Source of the DNA: an uncultured Acidaminococcus sp.
Lineage (GTDB): Bacteria > Bacillota > Negativicutes > Acidaminococcales > Acidaminococcaceae
Direction of reading: 5' to 3'
Length of the DNA: 64,000 bases
Assembly: GCA_900554515.1 (NCBI GenBank)
Contig: USHN01000002.1
Coordinates: 84,479 to 148,478, forward strand
Shown here in pieces: positions 25,548 to 35,113 of this stretch (positions within the stretch are counted from its first letter, which is position 1; each line of letters begins with the position of its first letter). The notes under the pieces were generated by a model that saw nothing but the letters and a program-made list of their open reading frames with translations, had not been told where the DNA came from and searched no databases. The position numbers and the translations under genes are program-made.

Positions 25548-27962
25548 TTGCTGGAACAGCTGATGAAACTGGTCTTTGGGGATCCCAATAAAAAAGAACT
25601 GAAGATCTGCCAAAACTATGTAACGCAAATCAACGCCTTGGAACCAGAAATTTCCAAGCTCAGTGATGCCCGTCTCCGGGCAAAAACCGATGAATTCAGA
25701 CTGCGCCTCACCAAAGGAGAGACACTGGATGATCTGTTGCCGGAAGCGTTTGCTGTGGTGCGGGAAGCGTCCAAGCGCGTTTTGGGACTCAGACATTTTG
25801 ATGTGCAGCTCATCGGGGGATGCATCCTTCATCGGGGAAATATTGCAGAAATGAAGACCGGCGAAGGCAAAACTCTTGTTGCTACGTTGCCGGCATACCT
25901 CAATGCACTGGAAGGCAAGGGCGTTCACGTTGTAACAGTCAACGATTATCTGGCCCGGCGTGACAGCGAAGATATGGGACGGGTATACCGCTTTTTGGGG
26001 ATGAGTGTAGGCCTTATTATCCATGACTTGGATTACCCTGATCGGAAAGCTGCCTATGCTGCCGACATTACCTATGGTACCAATAACGAATTTGGGTTTG
26101 ACTATTTGCGGGATAATATGGTGGTCTCCCTGGACCAGATGGTACAGCGGCCCTTGCATTATGCCATCGTGGATGAAGTGGATAGTATCCTGATTGACGA
26201 GGCAAGAACTCCGCTGATTATTTCCGGGCCGGGAGAAAAATCCACAGAACTCTACAATGTGATGGCTGCCATTGTCCACAATTTCAAGGAAAATACGGAT
26301 TATACCGTAGATGAAAAAATGAAAACGGTAGCGCCTACGGCTGCTGGTATTGCTAAGACCGAAAAAGCCCTGGGTGTACAAAATATGTATGAGACTGCAG
26401 ACGGCGTAGACTACTCCCATCAGCTGATGGCAGCGCTGAAGGCTAAATCTCTCATGATCCGTGACCGGGATTATGTGGTCAAAGACGGGGAAGTTATCAT
26501 CGTAGATGAATTCACCGGTCGTTTGATGTATGGCCGCCGTTTCTCGGAAGGACTGCACCAGGCCATTGAAGCTAAAGAACATGTAAAAGTAGAGCGGGAG
26601 AGCCAGACGCTGGCTACTATTACGTTCCAGAATTATTTCCGGATGTATGACAAATTGTCCGGTATGACTGGTACGGCCAAAACGGAAGAACAGGAATTTC
26701 AGAAAATCTATGGCCTCTCTGTCTATGTGGTACCCACCAATAAGCCAAATATCCGGATTGACCATCCCGATGTGATCTATAAGACCAAAAAGGCAAAATA
26801 CCGGGCTGTGGTACGGGCTATCAAAGAACTCCATGCTAAGGGCCGCCCGGTGCTGGTAGGGACGACTTCAATCCAACAGAGTGAGGAATTGTCCGGTATG
26901 CTCCAGAAAGAAGGCATTCCTCATAATGTATTAAATGCCAAATTCCACGAAAAAGAAGCAGAAATTGTAGCAGATGCCGGGCAAAAGAATGCCGTCACCA
27001 TTGCCACCAACATGGCGGGCCGGGGTACGGATATTGTGCTGGGCGATGGTATCGCTGAACTCGGAGGTCTTCATATCATCGGGACAGAACGGCACGAATC
27101 CAGGCGTATAGATAACCAGCTGCGGGGCCGTTGTGCCCGGCAGGGAGACCCAGGTTCTACCCGTTTTTACCTGTCCTTGGAAGATGACTTAATGCGTCTG
27201 TTTGGCAGCGATAACATTTCTGGTATTATGGACCGGCTGGGCATGGACGAAGACGATCCTATCGAACATAAACTGGTAACGCGTTCCATTGAGAATGCCC
27301 AGAAGAAAGTGGAATCCAGAAACTTTGATATCCGTAAACACGTTCTGGAATACGACGACGTGATGAACGAACAAAGAGAAGTAATCTACGACCAACGGCG
27401 GAAGATTTTGGAAAAAGCGGTGCTGAAGGATACCGTGCTGGATATGGCCGATCATATAGCAGAACGGGCTTTGGAAATGTATGTGCCAAAAGATGCGTAT
27501 AGTGAAGATTGGGACTTAAAGAGTCTCGTAACCTATACCGAGGAATTTTTTGCACCGCAGGGCAAGCTGCAAGCGGATGAATTGGCCAATATGAGCCGGG
27601 AAGAACTGGCCGAATACCTGCATAAGGTAGCACATGACTACTATGATGAACGGGAAAAAGCCATTGGAGCTCCTATTATGCGGGAATTAGAAAACCTGAT
27701 CATGCTGAAAGTGGTGGATAATCACTGGATGGAACACTTGGATTCCATGGATGCCCTGCGGGAAGGTATTGGACTTCGGGCGTATGGACAACGGGATCCG
27801 CTGGTAGAATACAAATTTGAAGCGTATGACATGTTTGAAGCCATGAAGGAAGCAATTGTGGACGACGTGGTGAAATATATGTACCGGGTGAACGTGGTAA
27901 CCCAACCCACGGTGGAGGACCACCTGTCCCAGGCTTCGGAAAACAATCCCTCCGTGGATTAA
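25548..27962 (+). CDS. secA: Preprotein translocase ATPase SecA
   Basis: An 804-residue DEAD-like motor of the Sec pathway. Motif [15 protein letters not shown], the [16 protein letters not shown]alker B region, [13 protein letters not shown] and [11 protein letters not shown] are all present. The TTG at 25548 is chosen because AGGAG ends 8 nt upstream and the product then begins [19 protein letters not shown] 25539 overlaps that site. The protein ends [11 protein letters not shown] and lacks the C-terminal zinc-binding CxCxSG tail found in many SecAs. Confidence 0.96.
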   Translation: MLEQLMKLVFGDPNKKELKICQNYVTQINALEPEISKLSDARLRAKTDEFRLRLTKGETLDDLLPEAFAVVREASKRVLGLRHFDVQLIGGCILHRGNIAEMKTGEGKTLVATLPAYLNALEGKGVHVVTVNDYLARRDSEDMGRVYRFLGMSVGLIIHDLDYPDRKAAYAADITYGTNNEFGFDYLRDNMVVSLDQMVQRPLHYAIVDEVDSILIDEARTPLIISGPGEKSTELYNVMAAIVHNFKENTDYTVDEKMKTVAPTAAGIAKTEKALGVQNMYETADGVDYSHQLMAALKAKSLMIRDRDYVVKDGEVIIVDEFTGRLMYGRRFSEGLHQAIEAKEHVKVERESQTLATITFQNYFRMYDKLSGMTGTAKTEEQEFQKIYGLSVYVVPTNKPNIRIDHPDVIYKTKKAKYRAVVRAIKELHAKGRPVLVGTTSIQQSEELSGMLQKEGIPHNVLNAKFHEKEAEIVADAGQKNAVTIATNMAGRGTDIVLGDGIAELGGLHIIGTERHESRRIDNQLRGRCARQGDPGSTRFYLSLEDDLMRLFGSDNISGIMDRLGMDEDDPIEHKLVTRSIENAQKKVESRNFDIRKHVLEYDDVMNEQREVIYDQRRKILEKAVLKDTVLDMADHIAERALEMYVPKDAYSEDWDLKSLVTYTEEFFAPQGKLQADELANMSREELAEYLHKVAHDYYDEREKAIGAPIMRELENLIMLKVVDNHWMEHLDSMDALREGIGLRAYGQRDPLVEYKFEAYDMFEAMKEAIVDDVVKYMYRVNVVTQPTVEDHLSQASENNPSVD

Positions 27963-27990
27963 AAATGAAAAGCCATTGTGGCAGCTTGCA

Positions 27991-28023
27991 GAAACGGAGC
28001 CGGGGGAGGACTGGCTTCGTTTC
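27991..28023 (+). terminator. Terminator between secA and prfB
   Basis: GAAACGGAGCC (27991-28001) pairs with GGCTTCGTTTC (28013-28023) with one wobble, an 11-nt loop and a downstream GTTTTT. Confidence 0.7.
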
Positions 28024-28087
28024 ATGTGTTTTTAAAGAGCACAGGAAACTTTGTCTATGCGATTGATAAGAAAAGGGGTAGGATAGC

Positions 28088-29188
28088 TTGTTACTGGAAG
28101 AAATGAGACCGGCCATCAGCCGCTTGAAAGAAAAATTAGAGGAATTAAAAGACGGACTCAAAATCGAACAAAAAGAAGAGCGGATCCAGGACTTGGAATA
28201 CCAGATGGCAGCACCAGGCTTTTGGAATACGCCGGATAAAGCCCAAAAGACGGCCCAGGAAGCCAATAATCTGAAAAATGATGTAGATACCTACAAAAAG
28301 CTGGAACAAAAGCTGGACGATCTGGGGACCCTATGGGAAATGACTATGGAGGAAAAGGACGACAGCCTGCAAAAAGAAATGGAGCAGGATCTGGAAGATG
28401 CCCAGGTATCCCTTCGGGAATTGGAGCTGGGAATGCTGCTGTCGGATGCCTATGATGCCAATAATGCTATTTTGACCTTGCATGCCGGCGCAGGCGGCAC
28501 AGAAGCCCAGGACTGGACCAGCATGCTGATGCGCATGTTTACACGCTATGCAGAAGGAAAAAACTTTACCGTGGACCTATTGGATGTGCTCGCTGGAGAA
28601 GAAGCGGGGATTAAAAGTGCTACCCTTTCTATACAGGGACACAATGCGTATGGCTATTTGAAAAGCGAAAAGGGTGTGCACCGTCTCGTTCGAATTTCTC
28701 CCTTTGATGCCAATGCCCGTAGACATACTTCCTTCGCAGCTGTAGATGTGATGCCGGAACTGGATGATACGGTAGAAGTGAATCTGAATATGGACGATGT
28801 CCGGGTAGACTATTACCGTGCCAGCGGTGCCGGTGGACAACACGTCAACAAAACATCTTCCGCTGTACGGATGACGCATATCCCTACGGGCATTGTAGTG
28901 CAATGCCAGAATGAACGGAGTCAGCTTCAAAATAAGGAACGCTGTCTGCAGCTTTTGCGTGCCAAACTCTATGAGTATGAAAAAGCAATACAGGATGAAA
29001 AAATCAGCGAGATTGCCGGGGATTATCAGTCCATTGAATGGGGCAGCCAGATTCGTTCGTATGTATTCCAGCCTTATACTATGGTCAAAGATCACCGGAC
29101 AGGAGCGGAATCCAGTAATGTGCAGGCCGTGATGGATGGAGATCTGGATCCGTTTGTGGAAGCTTATTTACGGAGCCTGAAGCATTAA
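28088..29188 (+). CDS. prfB: Peptide chain release factor 2
   Basis: A 366-residue RF2 that terminates at UGA and UAA. The specificity tripeptide SPF is in VRISPFDANARRH, and the GGQ catalytic loop is in SGAGGQHVNKTSSAVR. A TTG start follows GGGGTAGGATAG. The reading frame runs straight through the N-terminal ELKDGLKIEQKEERI region. There is no in-frame UGA and no CTTTGAC slippery site, so the autoregulatory +1 frameshift found in many prfB genes is absent. Confidence 0.95.
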   Translation: MLLEEMRPAISRLKEKLEELKDGLKIEQKEERIQDLEYQMAAPGFWNTPDKAQKTAQEANNLKNDVDTYKKLEQKLDDLGTLWEMTMEEKDDSLQKEMEQDLEDAQVSLRELELGMLLSDAYDANNAILTLHAGAGGTEAQDWTSMLMRMFTRYAEGKNFTVDLLDVLAGEEAGIKSATLSIQGHNAYGYLKSEKGVHRLVRISPFDANARRHTSFAAVDVMPELDDTVEVNLNMDDVRVDYYRASGAGGQHVNKTSSAVRMTHIPTGIVVQCQNERSQLQNKERCLQLLRAKLYEYEKAIQDEKISEIAGDYQSIEWGSQIRSYVFQPYTMVKDHRTGAESSNVQAVMDGDLDPFVEAYLRSLKH

Positions 29189-29189
29189 T

Positions 29190-31286
29190 ATGAAACGTTA
29201 TCAAAAACTATTTCTGGCCTTGGTGGGATTGGGACTATGTGCTACGCTCTATCTCAATTTCCAGCGGGCACAGGTAGAAAACGCTAATAAAACAATAGAA
29301 ACCGTAATGGAATATAACTCCTTGGTGCGAATTGCCCAAAATGAGGGGGTTCCTAAAGAGACGGTCTTTAAAGAATTTAAGAAGCGGGGAGTAACGACTC
29401 TCGCTGTCTTTGATACCAGTCTGGATAAGCTGGTACAGAATGGAAGTATTACTGCCATTACGGGGACAGAACTGCTTAGGCAAAAGAATACGGAAAGCCT
29501 ATCTCCTTTGTGGCAGCAGGTAATCCATCGTCCAGATTTTACAGTGGATGCTGTCTATTTGATGGCGGGTACCAGCGAACGGGCCTTACAGGAAGCCGCT
29601 GAGGATATACGGTTGCGTTTTGGTCCCAGCAGGATCCGGGAAATGAGCGCTTCTCCAAGGATTTTCCAATTTACCGGGGATATGATAAACAGCAAGAATG
29701 CGGTTGCCGGTGACCAGCGGGGCGTGCGGGAGATGGACTTGGGTCCCAGTACCGACGAATTAGAAGATGTGACGAAAAATGGGTTTATGGTTGCTGTTCG
29801 TCCCACTAACTATTGTGCCAGGTATACTGCAGAAGCTGCCAGTGAAAAAGAGCAGGTGGAGGCCTTTTTCAAACGCTTGGATCAAAGCGGGGCACATATT
29901 TCCCTGATTTTGGGCAGCGGCAAGCAGATGCTGGGCAATCCGGATCAGCTGCCTCTGGTTGCAGAGAAATTGCTGCGCCGGCATATTACGCTAGGTATGG
30001 TAGAAGGTGTAACACAGCTGCAGTTTATTAAACTAGAAGGGCTGACCGACCTGGCAAAACTCATGCACTACCAGGGTGCACGTACCTATGTCATTGCCGA
30101 TGCAGAGCAGCGTAAAATGGAAGTGTTTGATGCGTTCCGGCGCTGGTCTTTATCGGATGAAGAACGGAATATCCGGGTGAATTATATTAAAACATTCCTG
30201 ACCCCTCGTGATAATAAAACCCTCCTTGCTACTAACCTGGACTACGTGGAGCAGGTAACGCAGGATGTAAGCCGCAAAGGATTTGAAAGTGGGCCGGCAG
30301 CGATTTATCAAGTATACCAACCCAGCCGATTATTTTATATTCCTATGGTCTTTTCCCTGGCTGCTGCCTGGTGCCTGTATTTCTTAAAAATGGGGATTTT
30401 GCGGGAAGCGCACTACGCTAAATTGACCGCAGCATTAGGAATTTTACTTTGTGCAGGCATTGCAGCAGGACCCCTTACTCTTTTAACAAGGCAGTCGATT
30501 GCCTTGGGCGCTGCTGTTATCTTCCCGGTGCTTTCCATTAGCCGCATGCTTACTATTTGGGATAAAAATAATGGACAAGGTTCGTTACTTAAAGTTGCGT
30601 CCAGCAGCGTTGTCTATTTGTTTGAAACCCTGCTCCTCAGCATGGTAGGAGCTTCTATGATCGGAGCGGTATTAAGTGATACCCGCTTTCTTTTGGAACT
30701 GGACATCTACAGGGGGGTTAAAGCAACCTTTATGCTCCCTGTGATCCTCACGTTCCTGCTATTTATTCGTACCCACGGATTGTGGCGGGAAGGGGAATCC
30801 TGGTTAGCTCCATTACGCCGGATTAAAAACTTTTTAGCCCGGCCGCTGACGCTAAAAGCGCTTGTGATACTAGGCATATTTGCCTTTGTAGCATGGGTGT
30901 TTATTGGCCGCAGCGGGCATACGGCAGGTGTGCCAGTACCTGGTATTGAAATTAAGCTCCGCTGGTTCTTGGAAGAAACCATGCGGGCGCGTCCCAGGGA
31001 AAAAGAATTTCTTATTGGACATCCAGCCTTCTTTCTGGCTGCTTGGGCTGCCTGGAAGAAACTCCCAGTATGGTTTTACGGACTATGTACCGTAGGAGCG
31101 GTCATCGGACAGGGCAGTGCTGTGCAGACTTTTTGCCATATGCGCTCCCCAATTTTACTAAGTTATACCCGTGCCTGGGATGGCTTTCTGGTAGGCTTTG
31201 TACTGGGTCTTATTGCTTTATGCCTTTTTGCGGGTATCTACAGGGTATGGAAAACATGGTGGCAGAGGAGGAACGGACTTGCGTAA
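29190..31286 (+). CDS. DUF5693 family membrane protein
   Basis: 698 residues. An N-terminal membrane anchor (about 6-24) leads into a large extracytoplasmic domain (about 25-380) beginning near NEGVPKETVFKEFKKRG. Roughly eight hydrophobic helices follow from 385 to the end. The layout matches DUF5693 proteins, which are found next to csaB. It begins 1 nt after prfB and overlaps csaB by 8 nt, so it is coupled to the pyruvylation gene. A role in S-layer or secondary-wall-polymer attachment is inferred from that pairing only. Confidence 0.8.
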   Translation: MKRYQKLFLALVGLGLCATLYLNFQRAQVENANKTIETVMEYNSLVRIAQNEGVPKETVFKEFKKRGVTTLAVFDTSLDKLVQNGSITAITGTELLRQKNTESLSPLWQQVIHRPDFTVDAVYLMAGTSERALQEAAEDIRLRFGPSRIREMSASPRIFQFTGDMINSKNAVAGDQRGVREMDLGPSTDELEDVTKNGFMVAVRPTNYCARYTAEAASEKEQVEAFFKRLDQSGAHISLILGSGKQMLGNPDQLPLVAEKLLRRHITLGMVEGVTQLQFIKLEGLTDLAKLMHYQGARTYVIADAEQRKMEVFDAFRRWSLSDEERNIRVNYIKTFLTPRDNKTLLATNLDYVEQVTQDVSRKGFESGPAAIYQVYQPSRLFYIPMVFSLAAAWCLYFLKMGILREAHYAKLTAALGILLCAGIAAGPLTLLTRQSIALGAAVIFPVLSISRMLTIWDKNNGQGSLLKVASSSVVYLFETLLLSMVGASMIGAVLSDTRFLLELDIYRGVKATFMLPVILTFLLFIRTHGLWREGESWLAPLRRIKNFLARPLTLKALVILGIFAFVAWVFIGRSGHTAGVPVPGIEIKLRWFLEETMRARPREKEFLIGHPAFFLAAWAAWKKLPVWFYGLCTVGAVIGQGSAVQTFCHMRSPILLSYTRAWDGFLVGFVLGLIALCLFAGIYRVWKTWWQRRNGLA

Positions 31287-32373
31287 GATTCTGATTTCTG
31301 GATACTATGGCTTTTCTAACGCCGGGGATGAGGCAATGCTGACTGCTATTGTCACGGGACTCAGAGCCCAGGATCCCCAGGTAGAACTGACTGTTTTGTC
31401 CGGACATCCAGAACTGACCCAGTCATTGCAACAGGTGAAATCCATTCACCGCTTTAATGCTTTAGGGATTTTACGGGAGATGTGGCGTACGGATCTCCTG
31501 CTTTCCGGCGGAGGCAGTTTATTGCAGAATGTTACCAGCCAAGTGAGCCTCTTTTATTATTTGTCCATTATTGGGTTAGCTGCCCTTTTTGGGAAAAAAA
31601 TCATGCTTTTTGCCCAGGGTATCGGCCCTATCCGCGGACGGTTTGCCCGGTGGCTTACCCATTGGGTTTGCCAAAAAGCAGATTTGATCACGGTACGGGA
31701 CGATGGCTCCCTGAATGATTTAAAGCGCATGGGGTTTAAAGAAAGTGCAGTACATGTAACCAGTGATGCCGTATTCTCCCTGCCTGAGGGACAGCTTGCC
31801 GCCGGGGAAAAAAGACTGGCTTCCTTAGGCCTTGACCTTAAGCGTCCGATTATCGGTATGGCTCTCAGGCATTGGAAGGGGGAAGAACGGTATATCCGGG
31901 AATTTGCGCAGGCTGCGGATCGGTTAAGTGCAGCCTATCATGCCCAGATTTTGTTTATTCCCCTGCAGTTTCCCTCCGATCTTGAACTATCCCGCCGCGT
32001 ACAAGCACAGATGAAAGCAAAGAATGCTGTATTTATCCTGCCTGCCAAATGCTCTACCCAGGGATATCAGGATCTGGTGCGCTGCTGCCATATACTTATC
32101 GGGATGCGGCTTCACGCTCTGGTTTTTGCAGCGCTTAATAATGTGCCTTTTATGGCAGTATCCTACGATCCGAAGGTAGACCGCTTTGTTAAGGGCATGG
32201 AAGGTGCAATAGCGGGAAATATAGATACGATTACAGCAAGCGAGATTGTTCAGGCGGCGGCGTCCCTGTGGCATAAAGATGGGCGGCAGCCCAGCAATAA
32301 AATCCAGGCTCTGCGCCAGGAAGCTGTCGCCAACTTGCAGCGGGCACTGGAACTTTTGCCCCAGAGTAAATAA
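31279..32373 (+). CDS. csaB: Polysaccharide pyruvyl transferase CsaB
   Basis: A 364-residue pyruvyltransferase with the GYYGFSNAGDEAML N-terminus and the GMRLHALVFAA motif. CsaB pyruvylates the cell-wall polysaccharide bound by SLH domains. In Negativicutes SLH proteins also tether the outer membrane to the wall. TTG 31279 is chosen because AGGAGG (31267-31272) is 6 nt upstream and family proteins begin at this RKILISGYYG stretch. An in-frame upstream extension to 31198 lies inside the DUF5693 gene. Confidence 0.92.
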   Translation: MRKILISGYYGFSNAGDEAMLTAIVTGLRAQDPQVELTVLSGHPELTQSLQQVKSIHRFNALGILREMWRTDLLLSGGGSLLQNVTSQVSLFYYLSIIGLAALFGKKIMLFAQGIGPIRGRFARWLTHWVCQKADLITVRDDGSLNDLKRMGFKESAVHVTSDAVFSLPEGQLAAGEKRLASLGLDLKRPIIGMALRHWKGEERYIREFAQAADRLSAAYHAQILFIPLQFPSDLELSRRVQAQMKAKNAVFILPAKCSTQGYQDLVRCCHILIGMRLHALVFAALNNVPFMAVSYDPKVDRFVKGMEGAIAGNIDTITASEIVQAAASLWHKDGRQPSNKIQALRQEAVANLQRALELLPQSK

Positions 32374-32391
32374 ATTAAGGAGGTGCCCGAA

Positions 32392-33078
32392 ATGCTCATT
32401 ATGCGCCATGCAGGGAAAATATATCCGGGCGGGGCAGCGGCCCTGACGGATGTCAATATACATATTCAATCAGGAGAGTTCGTTTTTCTAGTGGGCCCCA
32501 GCGGTGCAGGAAAATCCACGTTTATGAAACTCATTACCCGGGAAATTGAGCCCACCAGCGGCCAAATCCTAGTAGACGGGGTGGACGTCATGCAGCTGCA
32601 TCGGGGGGATATTCCCTATCTAAGAAGGCAGCTGGGGATTGTATTCCAAGATTTTCGCCTGTTAAATGACCGCACGGCTTTTGAAAACGTGGCCTTTGCC
32701 ATGCGTGTGATTGAAGCGCCCCGGAAAAAAATCAAATCCAGGGTACAGGAAGTTATGGAACTGGTAGGCCTCAAAGACCGAATGAACAACTATCCTGGGG
32801 AAATGAGCGGCGGAGAGCAGCAACGCGTTGCAATTGCCCGGGCTATCGTAAACGATCCTTTGATGGTGATTGCGGATGAACCTACAGGGAACCTGGACCC
32901 GGAAACCAGTATGGATATTATGAATATTTTCTCCCAGATCAATCACAATGGAACTACCATCATCATGGCTACCCACGATAAGACGATGGTAGACTACATG
33001 CAAAAACGGGTTATTGCCATTGAAAACGGGCGCGTCGTCCGGGATGAACGTAAAGGAGTCTACGGGTATGAACTTTAA
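32392..33078 (+). CDS. ftsE: Cell division ATP-binding protein FtsE
   Basis: A 228-residue ABC ATPase with Walker [10 protein letters not shown], signature [16 protein letters not shown] and Walker [16 protein letters not shown]. With FtsX it transmits ATP hydrolysis across the membrane to activate peptidoglycan hydrolases. ATG 32392 is used because TAAGGAGG is 8 nt upstream. GTG 32383 lies on that site. ftsX overlaps it by 11 nt. Confidence 0.95.
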   Translation: MLIMRHAGKIYPGGAAALTDVNIHIQSGEFVFLVGPSGAGKSTFMKLITREIEPTSGQILVDGVDVMQLHRGDIPYLRRQLGIVFQDFRLLNDRTAFENVAFAMRVIEAPRKKIKSRVQEVMELVGLKDRMNNYPGEMSGGEQQRVAIARAIVNDPLMVIADEPTGNLDPETSMDIMNIFSQINHNGTTIIMATHDKTMVDYMQKRVIAIENGRVVRDERKGVYGYEL

Positions 33079-33955
33079 TACACTGGAGTATTATATAAAA
33101 GAAACCTTTACCTCCCTGAAACGCAACTCCCTAATGACCATTGCCTCTATTTCCACGGTTGCACTATCTATTCTGGTCTTAGGCATGTTTCTGGTCATGG
33201 TGCTGAACGTAAACAATATCGCCGCTCATCTGGAAAACCAGGTGCAGATTACGGTTTATATGAAAGATCAGGCCAGCGCTACGCAGCTGCAGCAGATGGA
33301 AAAAGTCTTAAAAAGTAGTGAAGGAGTGGTTGAGGTAACGCCGGTAAGCAAACAGCAGGCGCTTACGGAGTTTAAGAAACGTCTGGGAGATCAGCAGAGA
33401 CTGCTGGATGCTCTGGGAGAAGACAATCCTTTTCCGGCGTCTTTTGAAGTGCAGGTGGATCAACCGGAACGGATTGCCAAACTGGTGCCCCAAATAGAAA
33501 AAATGCCAGGAGTAGAAACAGCCCGTTTCGGGCAGGAAGCCGTAAAGAATCTCTTTCGTTTGACTCGTATTCTGCGGCTGGGCGGCCTCCTTTTAATCTT
33601 TCTTTTGGCTGTGGCTACCCTGTTTATTATTTCTAATACCATTCGGATTACGGTATTTGCCCGCCGCCGGGAAGTGAACATTATGAAATATGTGGGGGCG
33701 ACAGACAGCTTCATCCGGTGTCCTTTTATTTTGGAAGGGATGCTCATGGGCTTTACCGGAGCCCTTTTGGCTGCACTAGCGCTGAACCAGCTCTATTTAG
33801 CGGCGCAGGAACGTATTTATGGTACGCTGGCTTTCTTCCCTCTGCTTCCCTATTGGCCTATGATGGGGATTCTGGGAGCCGGCCTTGTCCTAGTAGGGAC
33901 GCTCATTGGCGCTTTGGGCAGTATGCTGAGCCTGCAACGGTTCCTCAAAGTGTAA
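33068..33955 (+). CDS. ftsX: Cell division permease-like protein FtsX
   Basis: A 295-residue protein with one N-terminal helix, an extracytoplasmic loop domain (about 50-165, with MEKVLKSSEGVVEVTPVSK) and three C-terminal helices of the FtsX/MacB fold. It forms the membrane partner of FtsE. The start at ATG 33068 matches the family opening ([20 protein letters not shown]). The EnvC-like hydrolase gene comes 12 nt later, the expected downstream effector. Confidence 0.94.
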   Translation: MNFNTLEYYIKETFTSLKRNSLMTIASISTVALSILVLGMFLVMVLNVNNIAAHLENQVQITVYMKDQASATQLQQMEKVLKSSEGVVEVTPVSKQQALTEFKKRLGDQQRLLDALGEDNPFPASFEVQVDQPERIAKLVPQIEKMPGVETARFGQEAVKNLFRLTRILRLGGLLLIFLLAVATLFIISNTIRITVFARRREVNIMKYVGATDSFIRCPFILEGMLMGFTGALLAALALNQLYLAAQERIYGTLAFFPLLPYWPMMGILGAGLVLVGTLIGALGSMLSLQRFLKV

Positions 33956-33967
33956 GGGGGCGCTGCT

Positions 33968-35098
33968 ATGAATAAACAAGCGGCCATTCTGCTTACGCTG
34001 CTGCTTTCTACGCAGCTGGGACTTACCACATGGGCAGAATCCATTCAGGATAAAAAAAATCAGCTGAACCAAGTTCAGCAGCAAATGGAACAAAAAGATG
34101 CGCAGCGCCAGGCGAAAAAACGGGAAGTGGGTAATGCAGTAGAACGTCTGCTGGAGGCCCAGACCGAATTGGCACAGGCTCAAAAGGAGCTGGCGCAGGT
34201 AGAACACCAGCAGCAGGCGCTTTCTATTGAAATCCGGCAAAATGAAGAGGCGCTCGCTGTCAAGCAAAAGGCCTATGAAAAGACCCGCGCCATGTATAAA
34301 AAACGCTTACGGGACATTTATGAAAATGGCCAGATCAATTATCTGGACGTACTGTTAGGTGCAGCAGATTTTCAGGACTTTTCCTCCCGGATGTACCTTT
34401 TGCAGCGCATCATTCAACGGGATTTTGCCCTGATTGATAAGGTGGAAACCCAGCGCAAAGCCCTCCTGGCTGAGAAAAACCGGTTGGATGCCAAGAAACG
34501 AGAGCTGGACAATACCCATAAACTCGTAACGCAGAAAAAGCAGTTGGTGGCAGAAAAAACCAAAGAACGCCAGCAGCTTTATCAACAGGCATTGGCTGAG
34601 AAAGCCCAGCTGGATACAGAATATGAAGCACTGCGAAAAAGCAGTGCGCAGATTACTGCCATGATCAAACGGATGGAAGAAGAAGGCCGGCTGCAAGCTC
34701 AGGCTCACGGTACGGGGCAACTAAGCTGGCCGCTTTATGGGCCGATTACTTCTCCTTTTGGTTGGCGGATTCATCCGATTTTTAAATCACGAATTTTCCA
34801 CTCCGGGATCGATATAGGGGCAGATTACGGAGAACCAATCCATGCCGCGGACAGCGGGCGAGTGATTTTTGCCGGCTGGATGGGCGGGTATGGCAATGCG
34901 GTGATGGTTGATCACGGTGGGGGTATGGTGACGCTTTACGGCCACAATTCTTCTTTTACTGTGGGGGTAGGCCAAACGGTTGCCAAAGGCCAGACTATTG
35001 CATTGGCGGGCAGTACTGGGAACTCAACCGGCCCTCACTGCCATTTTGAAGTGCGGCTGCATGGGGAAGTAACAAACCCTCTGCGGTATCTGCCATAA
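33968..35098 (+). CDS. EnvC-like M23 (LytM) peptidoglycan hydrolase with coiled coil
   Basis: 376 residues. A signal peptide is cleaved after about TTWAES (residue 23). A long Gln/Glu/Lys-rich coiled coil spans ~25-235, and a C-terminal M23 domain follows. The zinc ligands are His278 and Asp282 (HSGID) and His359, with His357 catalytic (HCHFE). So, unlike E. coli EnvC, the domain appears catalytically competent. In Gram-positive FtsEX systems the coiled coil contacts FtsX (PcsB/CwlO type); that is the likely arrangement here. Confidence 0.92.
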   Translation: MNKQAAILLTLLLSTQLGLTTWAESIQDKKNQLNQVQQQMEQKDAQRQAKKREVGNAVERLLEAQTELAQAQKELAQVEHQQQALSIEIRQNEEALAVKQKAYEKTRAMYKKRLRDIYENGQINYLDVLLGAADFQDFSSRMYLLQRIIQRDFALIDKVETQRKALLAEKNRLDAKKRELDNTHKLVTQKKQLVAEKTKERQQLYQQALAEKAQLDTEYEALRKSSAQITAMIKRMEEEGRLQAQAHGTGQLSWPLYGPITSPFGWRIHPIFKSRIFHSGIDIGADYGEPIHAADSGRVIFAGWMGGYGNAVMVDHGGGMVTLYGHNSSFTVGVGQTVAKGQTIALAGSTGNSTGPHCHFEVRLHGEVTNPLRYLP

Positions 35099-35113
35099 AG
35101 GAGCGAAAATAGC

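Noticed and set aside
25467..26834. A 455-codon minus-strand open frame opposite secA
   Set aside because: It is fully antisense to SecA with its motifs intact on the plus strand and carries no recognisable domain.
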